From: Stramenopiles sp. TOSAG23-2
Lineage: Eukaryota; Sar
DNA length: 21,072 bases
Direction: 5' to 3'
Assembly: GCA_900128395.1 (NCBI GenBank)
Contig: LT649543.1
Span: forward strand, 1-21,072
Below the pieces are notes generated by a model. That model was not told the DNA's origin. It saw only the letters and a list, made by a program, of their open reading frames with translations, and did not search any database. The first letter of the stretch is position 1, and the number at the start of each line of letters is the position of its first letter. The translations under genes and the position numbers were made by a program. Below, in pieces: positions 7,905 through 17,908 of the stretch.

Positions 7905-8786
7905 ATGTCTTCATCATCATCGTCATCATCGAGTCAATTGATTGATTTGACGACGACTACTACTACAACGACAACGACGACTACAATAAATAATAGTCAA
8001 AATATTGGTGGAAATACAATACCGATACCTAAACATATCACATGTCCAATTTCTGGTGAGATATTTAAAGATCCAGTTATTGCTTCTGATGGGCAAACAT
8101 ATGAAAGGAAGGATATAACAAGATGGATACAACAGAAAGGTAATAACGCTACATCTCCTTTAACTGGTTTAAAACTAAAAGATAACAAGTTGATCCCAAA
8201 TCATAGTATGAAAAGTCTTGTCGCAGAATGGCATCAAAAAAATAAAAATGGTACACATGTAGAAGATGCACTGAAGTTGTTAGTTGGAAAATTGATGACT
8301 ACTTCCTCTAGTGAAGAATTAGTGAAATTATTAAATAATATTTTGGATTTAATTCAATCAAGTCATAAATTATTGGTCACTAAGAAAAAACTAGACAAAT
8401 GGAAGTATGTCATAGATGATGAACTTTTGACTGATGAAGTTGTATCCTCTTTAGAAGTTTTAGAATCTCAAGTAATAGTAATCACTAATACGAAAGAAAT
8501 GGAACAGAAAACACTTATTGAAGTGAATAAATGTCAATCGATTATGATGGAAAAAATAAAAGAACAAAGCATACAGATAAACATTGGCTTTAAAGAGGCA
8601 TGCAATGAATATGAAAAATCTAAAGCAGCGTTTGAAAAGGCGAGAGAGAAGATGAATAATGATGAGTTGGAATTAAAACGTGTTAAAAAAGCAAAAGATA
8701 CCAATGCAAAACAAATTGAAATCTTGACAAGTTTAATGCAAAATTCCATTTCAGAAATGAATACTAATAAATATATTTTTTGTTGA
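7905..8786 (+). CDS. U-box domain protein with coiled coil (probable E3 ubiquitin ligase)
   Basis: 293 aa from the ATG at 7905. The frame is open about 60 nt further up but has no ATG there. Residues 1-27 are a Ser run and then a Thr run. The U-box lies at about 44-112: ITCPISGEIFKDPVIASDG, then TYERKDITRWIQ, then SPLTG and a NHSMKSLVAEW helix. U-boxes fold like RING domains without zinc and bind ubiquitin-loaded E2 enzymes, so the likely role is substrate ubiquitination or E4-type chain extension. Residues 113-220 are helical with no domain I recognise. About 225-285 is a charged coiled coil (YEKSKAAFEKAREKMNNDEL) that may dimerise or bind partners. It lacks the ARM, WD40 or TPR repeats of other U-box families, so its substrate is unknown. 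It starts 228 bp from the 4-kb transposon and is convergent with the gene at 9117-13259. Confidence 0.85.
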   Translation: MSSSSSSSSSQLIDLTTTTTTTTTTTTINNSQNIGGNTIPIPKHITCPISGEIFKDPVIASDGQTYERKDITRWIQQKGNNATSPLTGLKLKDNKLIPNHSMKSLVAEWHQKNKNGTHVEDALKLLVGKLMTTSSSEELVKLLNNILDLIQSSHKLLVTKKKLDKWKYVIDDELLTDEVVSSLEVLESQVIVITNTKEMEQKTLIEVNKCQSIMMEKIKEQSIQINIGFKEACNEYEKSKAAFEKAREKMNNDELELKRVKKAKDTNAKQIEILTSLMQNSISEMNTNKYIFC

Positions 8787-9116
8787 TATATATATATCTA
8801 TCGAAAGTTGTGAGTGAATTTGAGATTTTTATTGAATTTAGTGCTATGAACCTGCTACTGGTATTTTATGTGGTGTATAAAATGTAGCTAGGATAGGGCT
8901 AAATTAGGGTTTTTTGTGAAAGAAACCAAATTGAAATTTTGGTTTATGTATACTTAAGAGGTGTTTACACTACATTTTTACTAGGTGAATTTAGCAGCAT
9001 CATACGCCTGTCTACCAGGTTCAGTAACACACTCAATATACGCGCGTACTTTATTAATTATCATATCATACGAACATACACACGACCTGTTTTAATTTCT
9101 CTCTCTCCCTTCTCAT
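8787..9116. other. Spacer between convergent genes
   Basis: It holds the 3' ends of the U-box gene (plus) and the large minus-strand gene. A short TA-dinucleotide run follows the U-box stop (8788-8798). No RNA gene or repeat was recognised. Confidence 0.5.
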
Positions 9117-12100
9117 TTAAAATGCTTCATCCTCCTCTGTCAAAAACAATTTCGTCCCACGATTTCCACGACGATGACGACGTTTTTCTTTCTTTTTCTC
9201 CACAGTTGGAAATCCCATTGATAAACGTTGACGATTTTTTTTCTTACTACTATATAAAGTTTGAAATGAAAAATTATGTTTCATTGAACGTCGATTATTT
9301 GGTAATGATGATGAAAATTGTTGTTGCTGTTGTTGTATAATAGTAGTAGCAGGTGGGACTTCTATTACCGTTTCTTCTCCTCCTTTTCCTCTTTCATCCA
9401 TACCGCTTCTTTTCACATCTTCTTCAAAATCTTCAACTGTTTTCACTTTTGGCCTTGGTCGTTCTTTTATTGAATATTTCTTTAAAATGGAAGATTGAAA
9501 TTGTTTCATTTTTTTAATACTTGGTAATCTTCGTATTGGATATTTCTTCTTCTTCGATCTTCTATTTATTGATGCATGACGATTCCAAACTGGTGATGCA
9601 GCAACTTCTTCCATTTGTAACATCGATAATCCACCTTTTACATTTAATTTACTTGATACGAAGGATTCATCCAAAATAGGATCATTTGTCGGTATATAAA
9701 ATGGTTTTCTACCAGCAAGATCACGATGATGTTCATAAGAATCAATATAACGTTGACTACGTAAAAAATACGCTACTTTTTTTGCTTCAGATGAAACACG
9801 TTTATGTTGCATACGTTCATATAATGCATTGCTTATACTACTACTACTGCCTCCTGCATTAAGGCTATAATTATTTTGCTTTCTGCTACCTTTACTCATT
9901 ATTGACCCTGATTTTTTCTCATGTAAAATAGCACTATTATTTTTACTACCATCATATGAATTGGAAAATGCACCATCATAATCTAAATTGGAACCCCATC
10001 CATCAAATGTACCATTACCCATTTCGTCCCAAACAGGTGACGTCGGACTTTGTAATTGTAACGATGAATTACTATTATATGGTTGCTTTTCAAGAGTATC
10101 GATATCAAAGTTACCTCCTAATGCTACTTGAACATCTTGCTTAAATTTTTGATTACTATTTGTATTATCTTTTTCAAAATCGAATTCACCGTTCTTACTA
10201 TTATTGTTAATATTGTTGTTGTTATTATTACTACTATTTTTGTCATTCCCCCCATCATTATTATTCTTAGGTTTTTTAAAGGTTTTCGCTGACAACATAG
10301 CTGTTGGCACATCTTCTCGTATACTTTGACGTTGTGGCTCTCCACCAATTTTTTGTAACGATCCAGGCGTATTAACAACTTTACCATCTGCTTTTTTGAC
10401 AAAGCCACTAGATTCAGGATGCCTTCGAACACGTAAAATAACTTTTCTTTTTGAAGTTTGAATCATTGATGAGCATATTGAAAATGTAGATTGCCATTCA
10501 TTATTGTTTTCAATCGGTGTCCAAACTGAACTTCCAGGCCTTAAATGTTCAACTGCCCAAATTAAATTTCTATTCAATGCAAAATGTTTAATTAAGAAAT
10601 TTAACATATTCAAAAGTGTTGTTCCATTTGGAATATACATAACTTTCTCTGAAGCAGTGACTTGCCTACCACTAATCTGAGCTAGACGTACGTATACATC
10701 AATTCCCATTTTTAATTTACAAAATTTCGATTTTGTACTGCGCCTATGTCTACCTTTTATTTCATGCAATGTATTGGTTTCTTCAATTTCCTCAATACGA
10801 GATAACGATGTTCCATCGTGGTCGTCAAAAGCATCTTTTTGATTTTTTGGCACATTACCAAGTCCTAAACTTCCACTAGACGTTGGTCTCGAGTTTCTTC
10901 CATCACTAGCTTCGCTACGTGCATCCCAACCTACTATACTTGCTTGATCAAATAATTTTGCCGGTTTAAATTGTTCTAAACTTAAATCATTATTTGGTCC
11001 AATTACAGCTGTAGTTGGGGATAGTTTTCCATTATTATCAACAGGATCTCTCTCCTTGCTATTTTCATTCTTTACTAATTTTAAACCACCTGACGTTAAA
11101 AAAGTATTATCGTCATTGTTATCATTATTATTACTATTATTATTGTATCCATTACCGTTATCATCATTGGACATTGCCATCATCATTGGATCAGCAGAAT
11201 GTGGTGGTGGCACGTCCATATATTGTTGCATAATACCATCACTTGTATTTATACGTTGTGGTGGTGATGGCGGATCAACAGTTTCATTCAGAGATAATTG
11301 AAAACTTGGATCACGCATACTTTCTCTACTTCTTGGATCAGCAAGTGGGGCTACTAATAATTTGTCATGTGAAGGTGCACTAATAACAACAGTTTCAACA
11401 ATATCTGGACCATAAACACTACCTTCACTTTGTTTACCCCATTTACTTGTATTCGGTGGCAAAATATAGGAAGATGAATATGGACGATGGTTTGCAGAAA
11501 AAGCGCGTCCATTCATTTGCAAGGAAACGGTATGGCCAACACTTTCTTCCCAATATACACGCCTTCCATGTGGTGATGCTGGGCAAAAACTTGCTCGTTC
11601 ATATGGTGTACGACTCATTTCTTCTCGACCTTTGTCATCGAAAAATAAGAAATGAAATGGACCTTGACTTTGTGGTCTCGATGTACTACTATTTAAATCT
11701 TGTTCACTATCAAAAAATGAACTGTCATTCACATCCTTCCCAATAAGCAATCCATCATCATAATTCTTCCACCATCCACCACCTTTACTTGATTCTCTAC
11801 TTATTGAGCCAGACAATGGATCTGCTTTTACATAATTACTATTCATTTTATGGCGTGATTTTTTATTATTATTATTACGTCGTTGTCTCTCACCAATTGT
11901 TGATGGTGGGATTGCACTATTTCTATATAATAACCCGCTGCTACCACTACCATCTTTATTATTATTATTTGATATGATAGATGAATTATTGCGTTGATTT
12001 TGTAAAATTGAACTATTATTTTCTGCTTGGTGACCATTTTGATTATTATTATTATTATTATTATTTGACGGTGAAATTAAATCACTATCTTCCTCTTGCA

Positions 12101-13259
12101 CATGGCCAGTAACATTCATTGATAATAAACCTAATCTTTCCGTTAAATCATGATAATCCTTTATTGTATCGGCTTCACTTTTCTCCATTCTATATAAATG
12201 TTTGTATTCTACCACACCTTTTTTTGTAGCATAACCACTAGGAAATTTTTTCTTTGATCTTAATCCACGATATGGTAATCCAGGTTTTATAACAGGAACT
12301 TTACGATGTTTTCCTTTTTTATATTCTTCATATATTTGTTCTCTAGTTTTTGGTGCAGATGATATTTTTGTTTTTAATGAATATTTATTATGATGATGAC
12401 TATCGTTGCTGCTATTATTATTATTATGATTATTGACGGACGTGGAAATATGTTTTTTTCTATTATTACGATGATTATTTCTCCTTCTATTTTTATTAAA
12501 TTTTTTATTATTTAACGTTGGTACACTTGCACTAGCACGTATTAAATTTGGTAATTTATCATTATTACTACTATTTATTGTAGTACTTTTACTACCAAAT
12601 GACAAGGACTTGTTATTATTATTATTATTATTACTACTACCATATTTAAATTCTAAACGTTCACGTAATTGTGATAAACTTTCAGAAACACGCATACCAC
12701 TATTAAAAGAATCATGGCCAGCAATTTCTGACCTACGAAGTGCTAATATTTGTTGTGCACGTGATCCAGGTACAGCATTTTTCTCTGATTGACTTAATAA
12801 TAATTTACTTGAATATCTAGTTGGTATAGGTTTTGCTACATAATTAGTCAAACCGTCTCGCTTTTCATCATATATATGTTTCTTTCCGCGTTTTGAGATT
12901 GGACTTCTTCTATTTTGATTATCTAGTTCATGTTGTCTACGTTGTGTTGCACGGTCCATAGATTGTTGGAAAGTATCCTCTACACCAATATGTTCCGGTA
13001 TATCTGGTATATATCCTTCAATCGGTGGTGTTTTTGGCGGCATTATTGGATATTCTGGTTTTACATAATAATTTGATTTATCTTTTCCAACACGTTGATG
13101 CAACATTTTCCTTTCTTGTTCCCTACGTATAAACGAACGTTCTAATTGCTCTGGTTCCTCATCTGCTTTTGTTAATTTTTCTGGAAATTTTAACTTCGAA
13201 ATGGCAGGTGGTGATGCCAACATAGTAGTAGTTGTATTCGATCGACGATTCATTTGCAT
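9117..13259 (-). CDS. Large low-complexity-rich protein of unknown function with one compact domain
   Basis: 1380 aa in a single exon. The frame is open to 13301, but the first ATG is at 13259 (MQMNRRSNTTTT), with another two codons on. Most of the protein is Asn-, Ser- and basic-rich with many poly-N runs, coded largely by AAT. Conserved-looking islands stand out. One is an N-terminal proline-rich stretch (KPEYPIMPPKTPPIEGYIP). Another is a YKHLYRMEKSEADTIKDYHD helix. A compact domain at about 851-946 starts MGIDVYVRLAQISGRQVTA, contains WAVEHLRPGSSVWTP and ends KRKVILRVRRHP. A basic C-terminal region has a cluster RRSKKKKYPIRRLPSIKK. The alternation in the central domain could fit a beta-grasp fold such as PB1 or doublecortin, but this is a weak structural guess. 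No signal peptide, transmembrane segment or enzyme motif is seen. Cytoskeletal or nuclear scaffold roles are possible, and I assign none. Confidence 0.75.
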   Translation of the reverse strand: MQMNRRSNTTTTMLASPPAISKLKFPEKLTKADEEPEQLERSFIRREQERKMLHQRVGKDKSNYYVKPEYPIMPPKTPPIEGYIPDIPEHIGVEDTFQQSMDRATQRRQHELDNQNRRSPISKRGKKHIYDEKRDGLTNYVAKPIPTRYSSKLLLSQSEKNAVPGSRAQQILALRRSEIAGHDSFNSGMRVSESLSQLRERLEFKYGSSNNNNNNNKSLSFGSKSTTINSSNNDKLPNLIRASASVPTLNNKKFNKNRRRNNHRNNRKKHISTSVNNHNNNNSSNDSHHHNKYSLKTKISSAPKTREQIYEEYKKGKHRKVPVIKPGLPYRGLRSKKKFPSGYATKKGVVEYKHLYRMEKSEADTIKDYHDLTERLGLLSMNVTGHVQEEDSDLISPSNNNNNNNNQNGHQAENNSSILQNQRNNSSIISNNNNKDGSGSSGLLYRNSAIPPSTIGERQRRNNNNKKSRHKMNSNYVKADPLSGSISRESSKGGGWWKNYDDGLLIGKDVNDSSFFDSEQDLNSSTSRPQSQGPFHFLFFDDKGREEMSRTPYERASFCPASPHGRRVYWEESVGHTVSLQMNGRAFSANHRPYSSSYILPPNTSKWGKQSEGSVYGPDIVETVVISAPSHDKLLVAPLADPRSRESMRDPSFQLSLNETVDPPSPPQRINTSDGIMQQYMDVPPPHSADPMMMAMSNDDNGNGYNNNSNNNDNNDDNTFLTSGGLKLVKNENSKERDPVDNNGKLSPTTAVIGPNNDLSLEQFKPAKLFDQASIVGWDARSEASDGRNSRPTSSGSLGLGNVPKNQKDAFDDHDGTSLSRIEEIEETNTLHEIKGRHRRSTKSKFCKLKMGIDVYVRLAQISGRQVTASEKVMYIPNGTTLLNMLNFLIKHFALNRNLIWAVEHLRPGSSVWTPIENNNEWQSTFSICSSMIQTSKRKVILRVRRHPESSGFVKKADGKVVNTPGSLQKIGGEPQRQSIREDVPTAMLSAKTFKKPKNNNDGGNDKNSSNNNNNNINNNSKNGEFDFEKDNTNSNQKFKQDVQVALGGNFDIDTLEKQPYNSNSSLQLQSPTSPVWDEMGNGTFDGWGSNLDYDGAFSNSYDGSKNNSAILHEKKSGSIMSKGSRKQNNYSLNAGGSSSSISNALYERMQHKRVSSEAKKVAYFLRSQRYIDSYEHHRDLAGRKPFYIPTNDPILDESFVSSKLNVKGGLSMLQMEEVAASPVWNRHASINRRSKKKKYPIRRLPSIKKMKQFQSSILKKYSIKERPRPKVKTVEDFEEDVKRSGMDERGKGGEETVIEVPPATTIIQQQQQQFSSSLPNNRRSMKHNFSFQTLYSSKKKNRQRLSMGFPTVEKKKEKRRHRRGNRGTKLFLTEEDEAF

Positions 13260-13301
13260 TGCAATTCTATCTATATATATTGTATCTATTTCTATTACCA
13301 A

Positions 13302-14138
13302 ACAAATAAAAATAAAATAGATAAAAGAAGCGATGATTTACAACAATGCAACAAGATACTATATGTGTTTCAGGAAGAAACAACAATAATTCTTGTTTTT
13401 ACTAGTAATATATATCACAAATATAAATACATCATAATTTTAACTGATAGTTTCGATTTCGCGAACAGTGACTTTTGGGGCGTGTGTGCCTGCTATTTCT
13501 TGAGGATTAGTGCTATGAAAGTGCTATAGGCCAATAATCAATAATTGCCTATAGCTTTTTTTTGCATTTTGCATTTTTATTTGATTATGTTGATTGTTGT
13601 GATGATAGAAAAGCTATGAATCTCGTTAGTGATGATGCAGCTTGAAGCTGAAATCAATATATATAGCGCATCCATTTTTATAGTGCTTTACACGAATACT
13701 CATGGACTTGCCTGGCTTCGGCAAACGAAAGAGTAAAACATTATGGGAACTCTTATTTTTTCTAAAAAAATTCAAATCAATGTGATAGAATAGTCAAGGA
13801 AAATAGAAACAAGAGGCTAAAAGTAAAACACAAGCATACGATTTTTGTAGAAAAATTAAAAAATTAAAAATTAAAAACACATTTCAAGATGCACCACGCA
13901 CCGTATTAAATTTTGTACTTGGGAAGAAAAAACAAAAACAGTTTTGAACATGATGCATATGTGTATGTAAAAAATATATTGTTTTTTTGTCTTTTACGTT
14001 CGTACTTCCCCTCGGTACACAACAAATAAATTATACGACTTACATATATCAATATATATCTAAGTGTATTCAAAAAATGTTTCGTCTGATATATTTATTA
14101 CATTATTTTATATATATATGTTCCTTTTTCTTTCCTTT
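13302..14138. other. Spacer upstream of the large gene and downstream of the Sec14-GOLD gene
   Basis: Both flanking genes are on the minus strand, so this holds the promoter/5' UTR of the large gene and the 3' region of the Sec14-GOLD gene. It contains a 9-bp perfect hairpin (13523-13555) followed by a T-run, and a small TTGCC/GGCAA hairpin at 13708-13724. No ORF appears real. Confidence 0.5.
13523..13555. repeat. Perfect 9-bp hairpin followed by a T-run
   Basis: GCTATAGGC at 13523-13531 pairs with GCCTATAGC at 13547-13555 across a 15-nt loop, and T's follow at once on the plus strand. It lies about 260 bp upstream of the large gene's start. Function unknown. Confidence 0.6.
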
Positions 14139-15386
14139 CTATTTCTCGCCTTCTTCATTAACTTTTACATCTTCTTCTTTCACATTTAAATCTACACGAT
14201 AATTAATCGTTTTACCCCTAAAACGACTGTGATTGTTATCATATACAAAAATAACTTTACCAGGTTCATCAATAGTAAATTTGTAAATTTGTAAACCATC
14301 TTCTGCTTTTATTTTTAATGAATCATGTAATAATAATTTTTCCTCCTTCGTTTTATTAGTAGAACTACTACTAATAAATTTTGCAGCTAAAACAATACCA
14401 TATGCTTCTACTTGTACATTCCATACCAGTTCACATGCTAATGGTATATCCATTTCGACAGTTTTATCTCTTCTACTTGAAACATGGATTTGTTCCATTT
14501 TATCATCACGTTTAGCTAATGGAACTAAGCTTGCTGGGCATTCTAATGTACCACCTAAAAAATTTGGTACATTACCAATAGCATTAAAACGTTTCATAAA
14601 TGGGCATTTTGTTACATCTTCTTTTTCTGTATCTTTTGCAGGGCAAAGTACTTGTTTATCCAAAGCAGACTGTGGCATGAAGATGGAAAATGTTTTATAT
14701 AAGAAACGGAAATAGGATGGTGTATTAATCAAAATGGTTTTGCCAAGCAATTGTGGATAATAAATTGCACTTAATTTTGAAGCTTCACCAAGGCATTTAT
14801 AAAATCTTGAGTCTCCTCCAAAAATCGAAAAGTTTGCCATATCAATTACACTAATTTCCTTCGTGAGCAATCGCGTTTCACGTGTTTTTTTATCACATTC
14901 ACGCCAAACTTTTTCTTTTGTATAATGTAACCAATCAACAACTTCATCATGTGTCATGGTATTCATTAATCCTTTGATATCGCAATACCCGGTACGAACA
15001 ACATAAATTGGTTCATTTCCAGGTGCTGGTAAGGAACCGGCATGTCCAACCGTATTGAAACGTACCGCAATATCATGCTTTGGGCCAAAGCCTGTCTTTA
15101 CTGAACTTTCAATTGTCTCACTATTTTCTTTACGCCATAATATAGTTTGTTTAACACAATCAGCTGCTTTTTCATAATCATCCTTATGTGTCAATACATA
15201 TCGTAATAAAAAAATATCATCATATTGTTTTGTATCCATAGCTAATAATTCCTTATCAATTTTGCTTCGTAATTTTTGTATACTTTCTTTTTTATTTTTT
15301 AATAGTAAATCTACATTTGCACGCATGCCACCGCCTTTTGCAAAATTTGATATATCATTTTTCGTTGCTTCTGTTAATGTTGCCAT
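14139..15386 (-). CDS. Sec14-like CRAL-TRIO / GOLD domain lipid-transfer protein
   Basis: 415 aa, single exon, ATG at 15386; the length fits animal SEC14L-type proteins (about 400 aa). Residues ~35-85 form the CRAL-TRIO N helical region (FLLRYVLTHKDDYEKAADCV, TILWRKEN). The lipid-binding CRAL-TRIO fold spans ~105-285, with EISVIDMANFSIFGGD, then YYPQLLGKTILINTPSYFRFLYKTFSIFM and the closing NVPNFLGGTLECP. A C-terminal GOLD domain (~300-405) has the typical beta pattern (DIPLACELVWNVQVEAYGIV, DEPGKVIFVYDNNHSRFRGKTINYRV). Family members exchange phosphoinositides or other hydrophobic ligands between membranes and affect Golgi or vesicle traffic. The ligand here is not predictable. There is no signal peptide or membrane span, so a cytosolic or peripheral location is expected. 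It is transcribed divergently from the esterase-like gene. Confidence 0.92.
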   Translation of the reverse strand: MATLTEATKNDISNFAKGGGMRANVDLLLKNKKESIQKLRSKIDKELLAMDTKQYDDIFLLRYVLTHKDDYEKAADCVKQTILWRKENSETIESSVKTGFGPKHDIAVRFNTVGHAGSLPAPGNEPIYVVRTGYCDIKGLMNTMTHDEVVDWLHYTKEKVWRECDKKTRETRLLTKEISVIDMANFSIFGGDSRFYKCLGEASKLSAIYYPQLLGKTILINTPSYFRFLYKTFSIFMPQSALDKQVLCPAKDTEKEDVTKCPFMKRFNAIGNVPNFLGGTLECPASLVPLAKRDDKMEQIHVSSRRDKTVEMDIPLACELVWNVQVEAYGIVLAAKFISSSSTNKTKEEKLLLHDSLKIKAEDGLQIYKFTIDEPGKVIFVYDNNHSRFRGKTINYRVDLNVKEEDVKVNEEGEK

Positions 15387-16199
15387 TGTCGTTCTACAAT
15401 AATAATTTATATATACCTTGGATATTTCTTTGTCGTATTAAAATTTCTTTTCTTTTTTTTTAATAATTATTTCTTCCTATCTATATAATTATTGTTCTGT
15501 TTCACCAAATATATCGTTTTATGATATCATGGTTATACATGCTTTTTCTACCCATAAATATATATTGTTTTTCTTTTTTTTTGTGAGTGTGAGTCATTCG
15601 TTTTGGTGTATCGAAGTTCTATTGGACCCTCTCGTATACTAATACAGTACATTTACTATCAAAATGAAGGATAGTTTTATACTTAAATATATTGTAATTG
15701 TGGTACAAAAAGGACTAGATACAAGGATGTTAATGGTAATCTCTTGGTAAATTTTATTTAAGGGTAAAAAACTTTTACAAATAAAATATTGATCTAAACA
15801 CGATGCAATATACCTGTGTATTTAATTTATCTCCCTTATACCACCTCGTCAGTTTTCTAGTAAAATGTCAAAAACAAAAAAGTTAAAAAAATCTTAATCG
15901 AAGAAAAAGCTGGAAAGGTTAAGGTGCAACAAAGCAACCAACGAAGAGCGAGAAAAGTAGGCACGTATAGCACAACAAAAAAAAAAAGGAAAAAAAAGAT
16001 ATGCATATCTTTTGTTAAAGATAATATTAATATTATATTTACCTGTGGTTGATTTAGAAAAGAAAAAAGGCCAATACCATCCACTTCACTTCAAAATATA
16101 AAAACCAACAATATTAACCATTATTTCATCTTTTCATAACCTCGTTTATCAATCTCCAATCAGATACATCTCCAAAACATCTCTAAAAAAAAATAAATT
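15387..16199. promoter_or_regulatory. Divergent intergenic region between the Sec14-GOLD and esterase-like genes
   Basis: It probably carries promoters for both genes. A TATAAAA at 16097-16103 sits about 97 bp before the esterase ATG. A bZIP-type TGAGTCA lies at 15590-15596, and a CCAAT at about 16155. A pyrimidine-rich stretch abuts the Sec14 side. These are motif matches only. A Lys-rich open stretch at 15860-16040 on the plus strand lacks an in-frame ATG and is not called. Confidence 0.4.
16097..16103 (+). promoter_or_regulatory. Possible TATA box of the esterase-like gene
   Basis: TATAAAA about 97 bp upstream of the ATG at 16200, followed by C/A-rich leader sequence. In AT-rich DNA the match is weak evidence. 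Confidence 0.35.
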
Positions 16200-17908
16200 A
16201 TGTCGGACAATGCTACTACTAATCAACAACAACAACAAATGTCTACTGTCCCAGATGAAGTCATTGTAGATGCAATTAAAAATCATGCAAATATATTTCA
16301 TAATATAAATGCTACTGAAACATATGATAGTATATTAAATAATATTTCAGATTCTACCCGGTTTGTATTTTTAGGAGAATCTACACATGGTACGGAGGAA
16401 TATTATCAATTTCGATCCAATATAACGAAATTATTGATGGAAAAGAAAGGATTTAATGTATTGTGCATAGAAGGTGATTGGCCAAATGCAGATAATATTA
16501 GAAAATATATACGAACAGCAGACCATTCCAATTTTCAAAATGCCAATGACTTATTATTAAATTCATTTCAATCGTTTCCAAAATGGATGTGGCAAAATGA
16601 AGTCTTTCGTGATTTAGTTGAATGGATGAAGCAAAGAAACAAAGCCATAAAAGAAGAGCAAAAGAATGGTGCTTTTATAGACGAAATTAATGTATATGGT
16701 CTAGACTTATATTCAATGTCTGAAAGTCAACAAAAATTAGAAGAATTTTTAGATATTGTTGATCCAAATTTAGCAAAAAAAGCACGTGAGCGATATTCGT
16801 GTTTAAAAGAATTTGATGGACAACATCAAAAATATGGCCGTGCGGCGAATGGAAAATTAAAACATTTAGTAGATGATATTCAAAAAAATTTAATGAAAAC
16901 ATTAACAGATGTACAATTTGGAAATCGTGAAAAAGAAACACAATATTGTTTACTTGGACCAGATGAACAATTATCCGCAGAACAGAATGCAGAAATTGTT
17001 GTTAATGGTGAAGAATATTATAGGAAATCACACAGTGATGATGGTGGTGGTGTAGTAACATGGAATACACGTGATCAACATAGTATGTTTTTTATTACAT
17101 ATATACAAATATTCTTATTTAACGTACATATATTAATATATGTATGTATTAGTGTGTTTTTAACTAACAAAATTATTATGTATACACACACATATCATAA
17201 TCATCGTTTTGACTATACTATTTGTTAGTGGTGCAAACGATGATGCGAATTGATAATTTTTTGGCGCAAAATATGATTTCTGGATTTCCTAAAATGATTA
17301 TATGGGCACATAATAGCCATGTGGGAGATGTACGAGCTTCATCAATTGGTAAATATGAGTGGAACTTGGGACATATGATGCGTGCAACGTACGGGGTTAG
17401 TCAAACGCATATATTAACCTTTTCAACGAATGAAGGGACCGTTAGAGCAGCTCGTAATTGGGGGGAAGAGGATATAATAATGGAATTAAATCGTCCGATC
17501 AAAAGTTCTATAGCTGATTTGTTGAACAATGCATATTTGGTTAAAAAAGGGAAAGATAATGGAAATAACGATGATGGTGGTTTGATAATAAATTGGAGAA
17601 CGGAATCATTAAAATTAAAACATACTGATGGTAATAATAGTGAAAATAGTAGTAGTACTACATTAGATTCAAGCAGCAATTTAACGACGGAAGAAAAAGT
17701 ATTTAAATCAATGCTGGGACAACGCAAACAACGTTTTATCGGTGTTAGTTATCATAAAGATAATGAAGTGAAAAGTCACTACTTAGACTGTAGCTTACCA
17801 ATGCAATGCGATTGCCACGTTTTTATAAAAAAGACAAATGGTTTGGTAAAGTTAGGGAGTGGAAGTGGTGGTGGTGGTGGTGGTGGTAGTAGTAGCCGTA
17901 GAAAATAA
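16200..17908 (+). CDS. Erythromycin-esterase-like hydrolase, two exons (16200-17082 joined to 17229-17908)
   Basis: Splicing out 17083-17228 gives a 520-aa protein. The junction rebuilds an ATG codon in WNTRDQH-MVQT, the conserved spot of the family. Motifs: FVFLGESTHGTEEYYQFR (~56-72, with E60, H63 and E66/E67), VLCIEGDWPNAD (~87-98, E91) and WAHNSHVGD (~320-328, H322/H325). These are the His/Glu active-site signatures of the EreA/EreB/succinoglycan-biosynthesis superfamily. The C-terminal SHYLDCSLPMQCDCHVF matches the family's last strand. Bacterial members hydrolyse the lactone ring of macrolides; eukaryotic members have unknown substrates, so antibiotic resistance should not be assumed. 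Asn/Ser-rich inserts (~407-450) and a Gly/Ser tail are lineage-specific. There is no signal peptide. The stop codon lies within AATAAA. Confidence 0.88.
17083..17228 (+). other. Spliceosomal intron, 146 nt, in the esterase-like gene
   Basis: The donor is GTATGT at 17083 and the acceptor is TTTGTTAG ending at 17228. A branch-site-like TAACTAAC lies at about 17161-17168. It is phase 1, splitting an ATG codon (A at 17082, TG at 17229-17230). An in-frame TAG in the intron's last three bases would otherwise stop translation. Confidence 0.88.

Noticed and set aside
8939-9340. 133-codon plus-strand ORF after the U-box gene
   Set aside because: Its second half is antisense to the end of the large gene, it starts at a non-ATG codon, and it shows no domain.
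10124-10432. 102-codon minus-strand ORF in another frame within the large gene
   Set aside because: It is a shadow of the AT-rich coding repeats with no recognisable motif.
13260-13301. Fourteen extra codons at the start of the large minus-strand gene
   Set aside because: The frame begins at TTG with no ATG before 13259.
15860-16040. Lys/Arg-rich open stretch upstream of the esterase gene as a small gene
   Set aside because: No in-frame ATG, it ends quickly, and the composition follows from the A-rich DNA. The ATG at 15865 in another frame gives only ten codons.
15857-16084. 75-codon minus-strand ORF with a CAG/GTAAAT donor-like site as an upstream exon of the Sec14 gene
   Set aside because: It starts at GTG rather than ATG, and the Sec14 ORF already has a complete family-length N-terminus with its own ATG.
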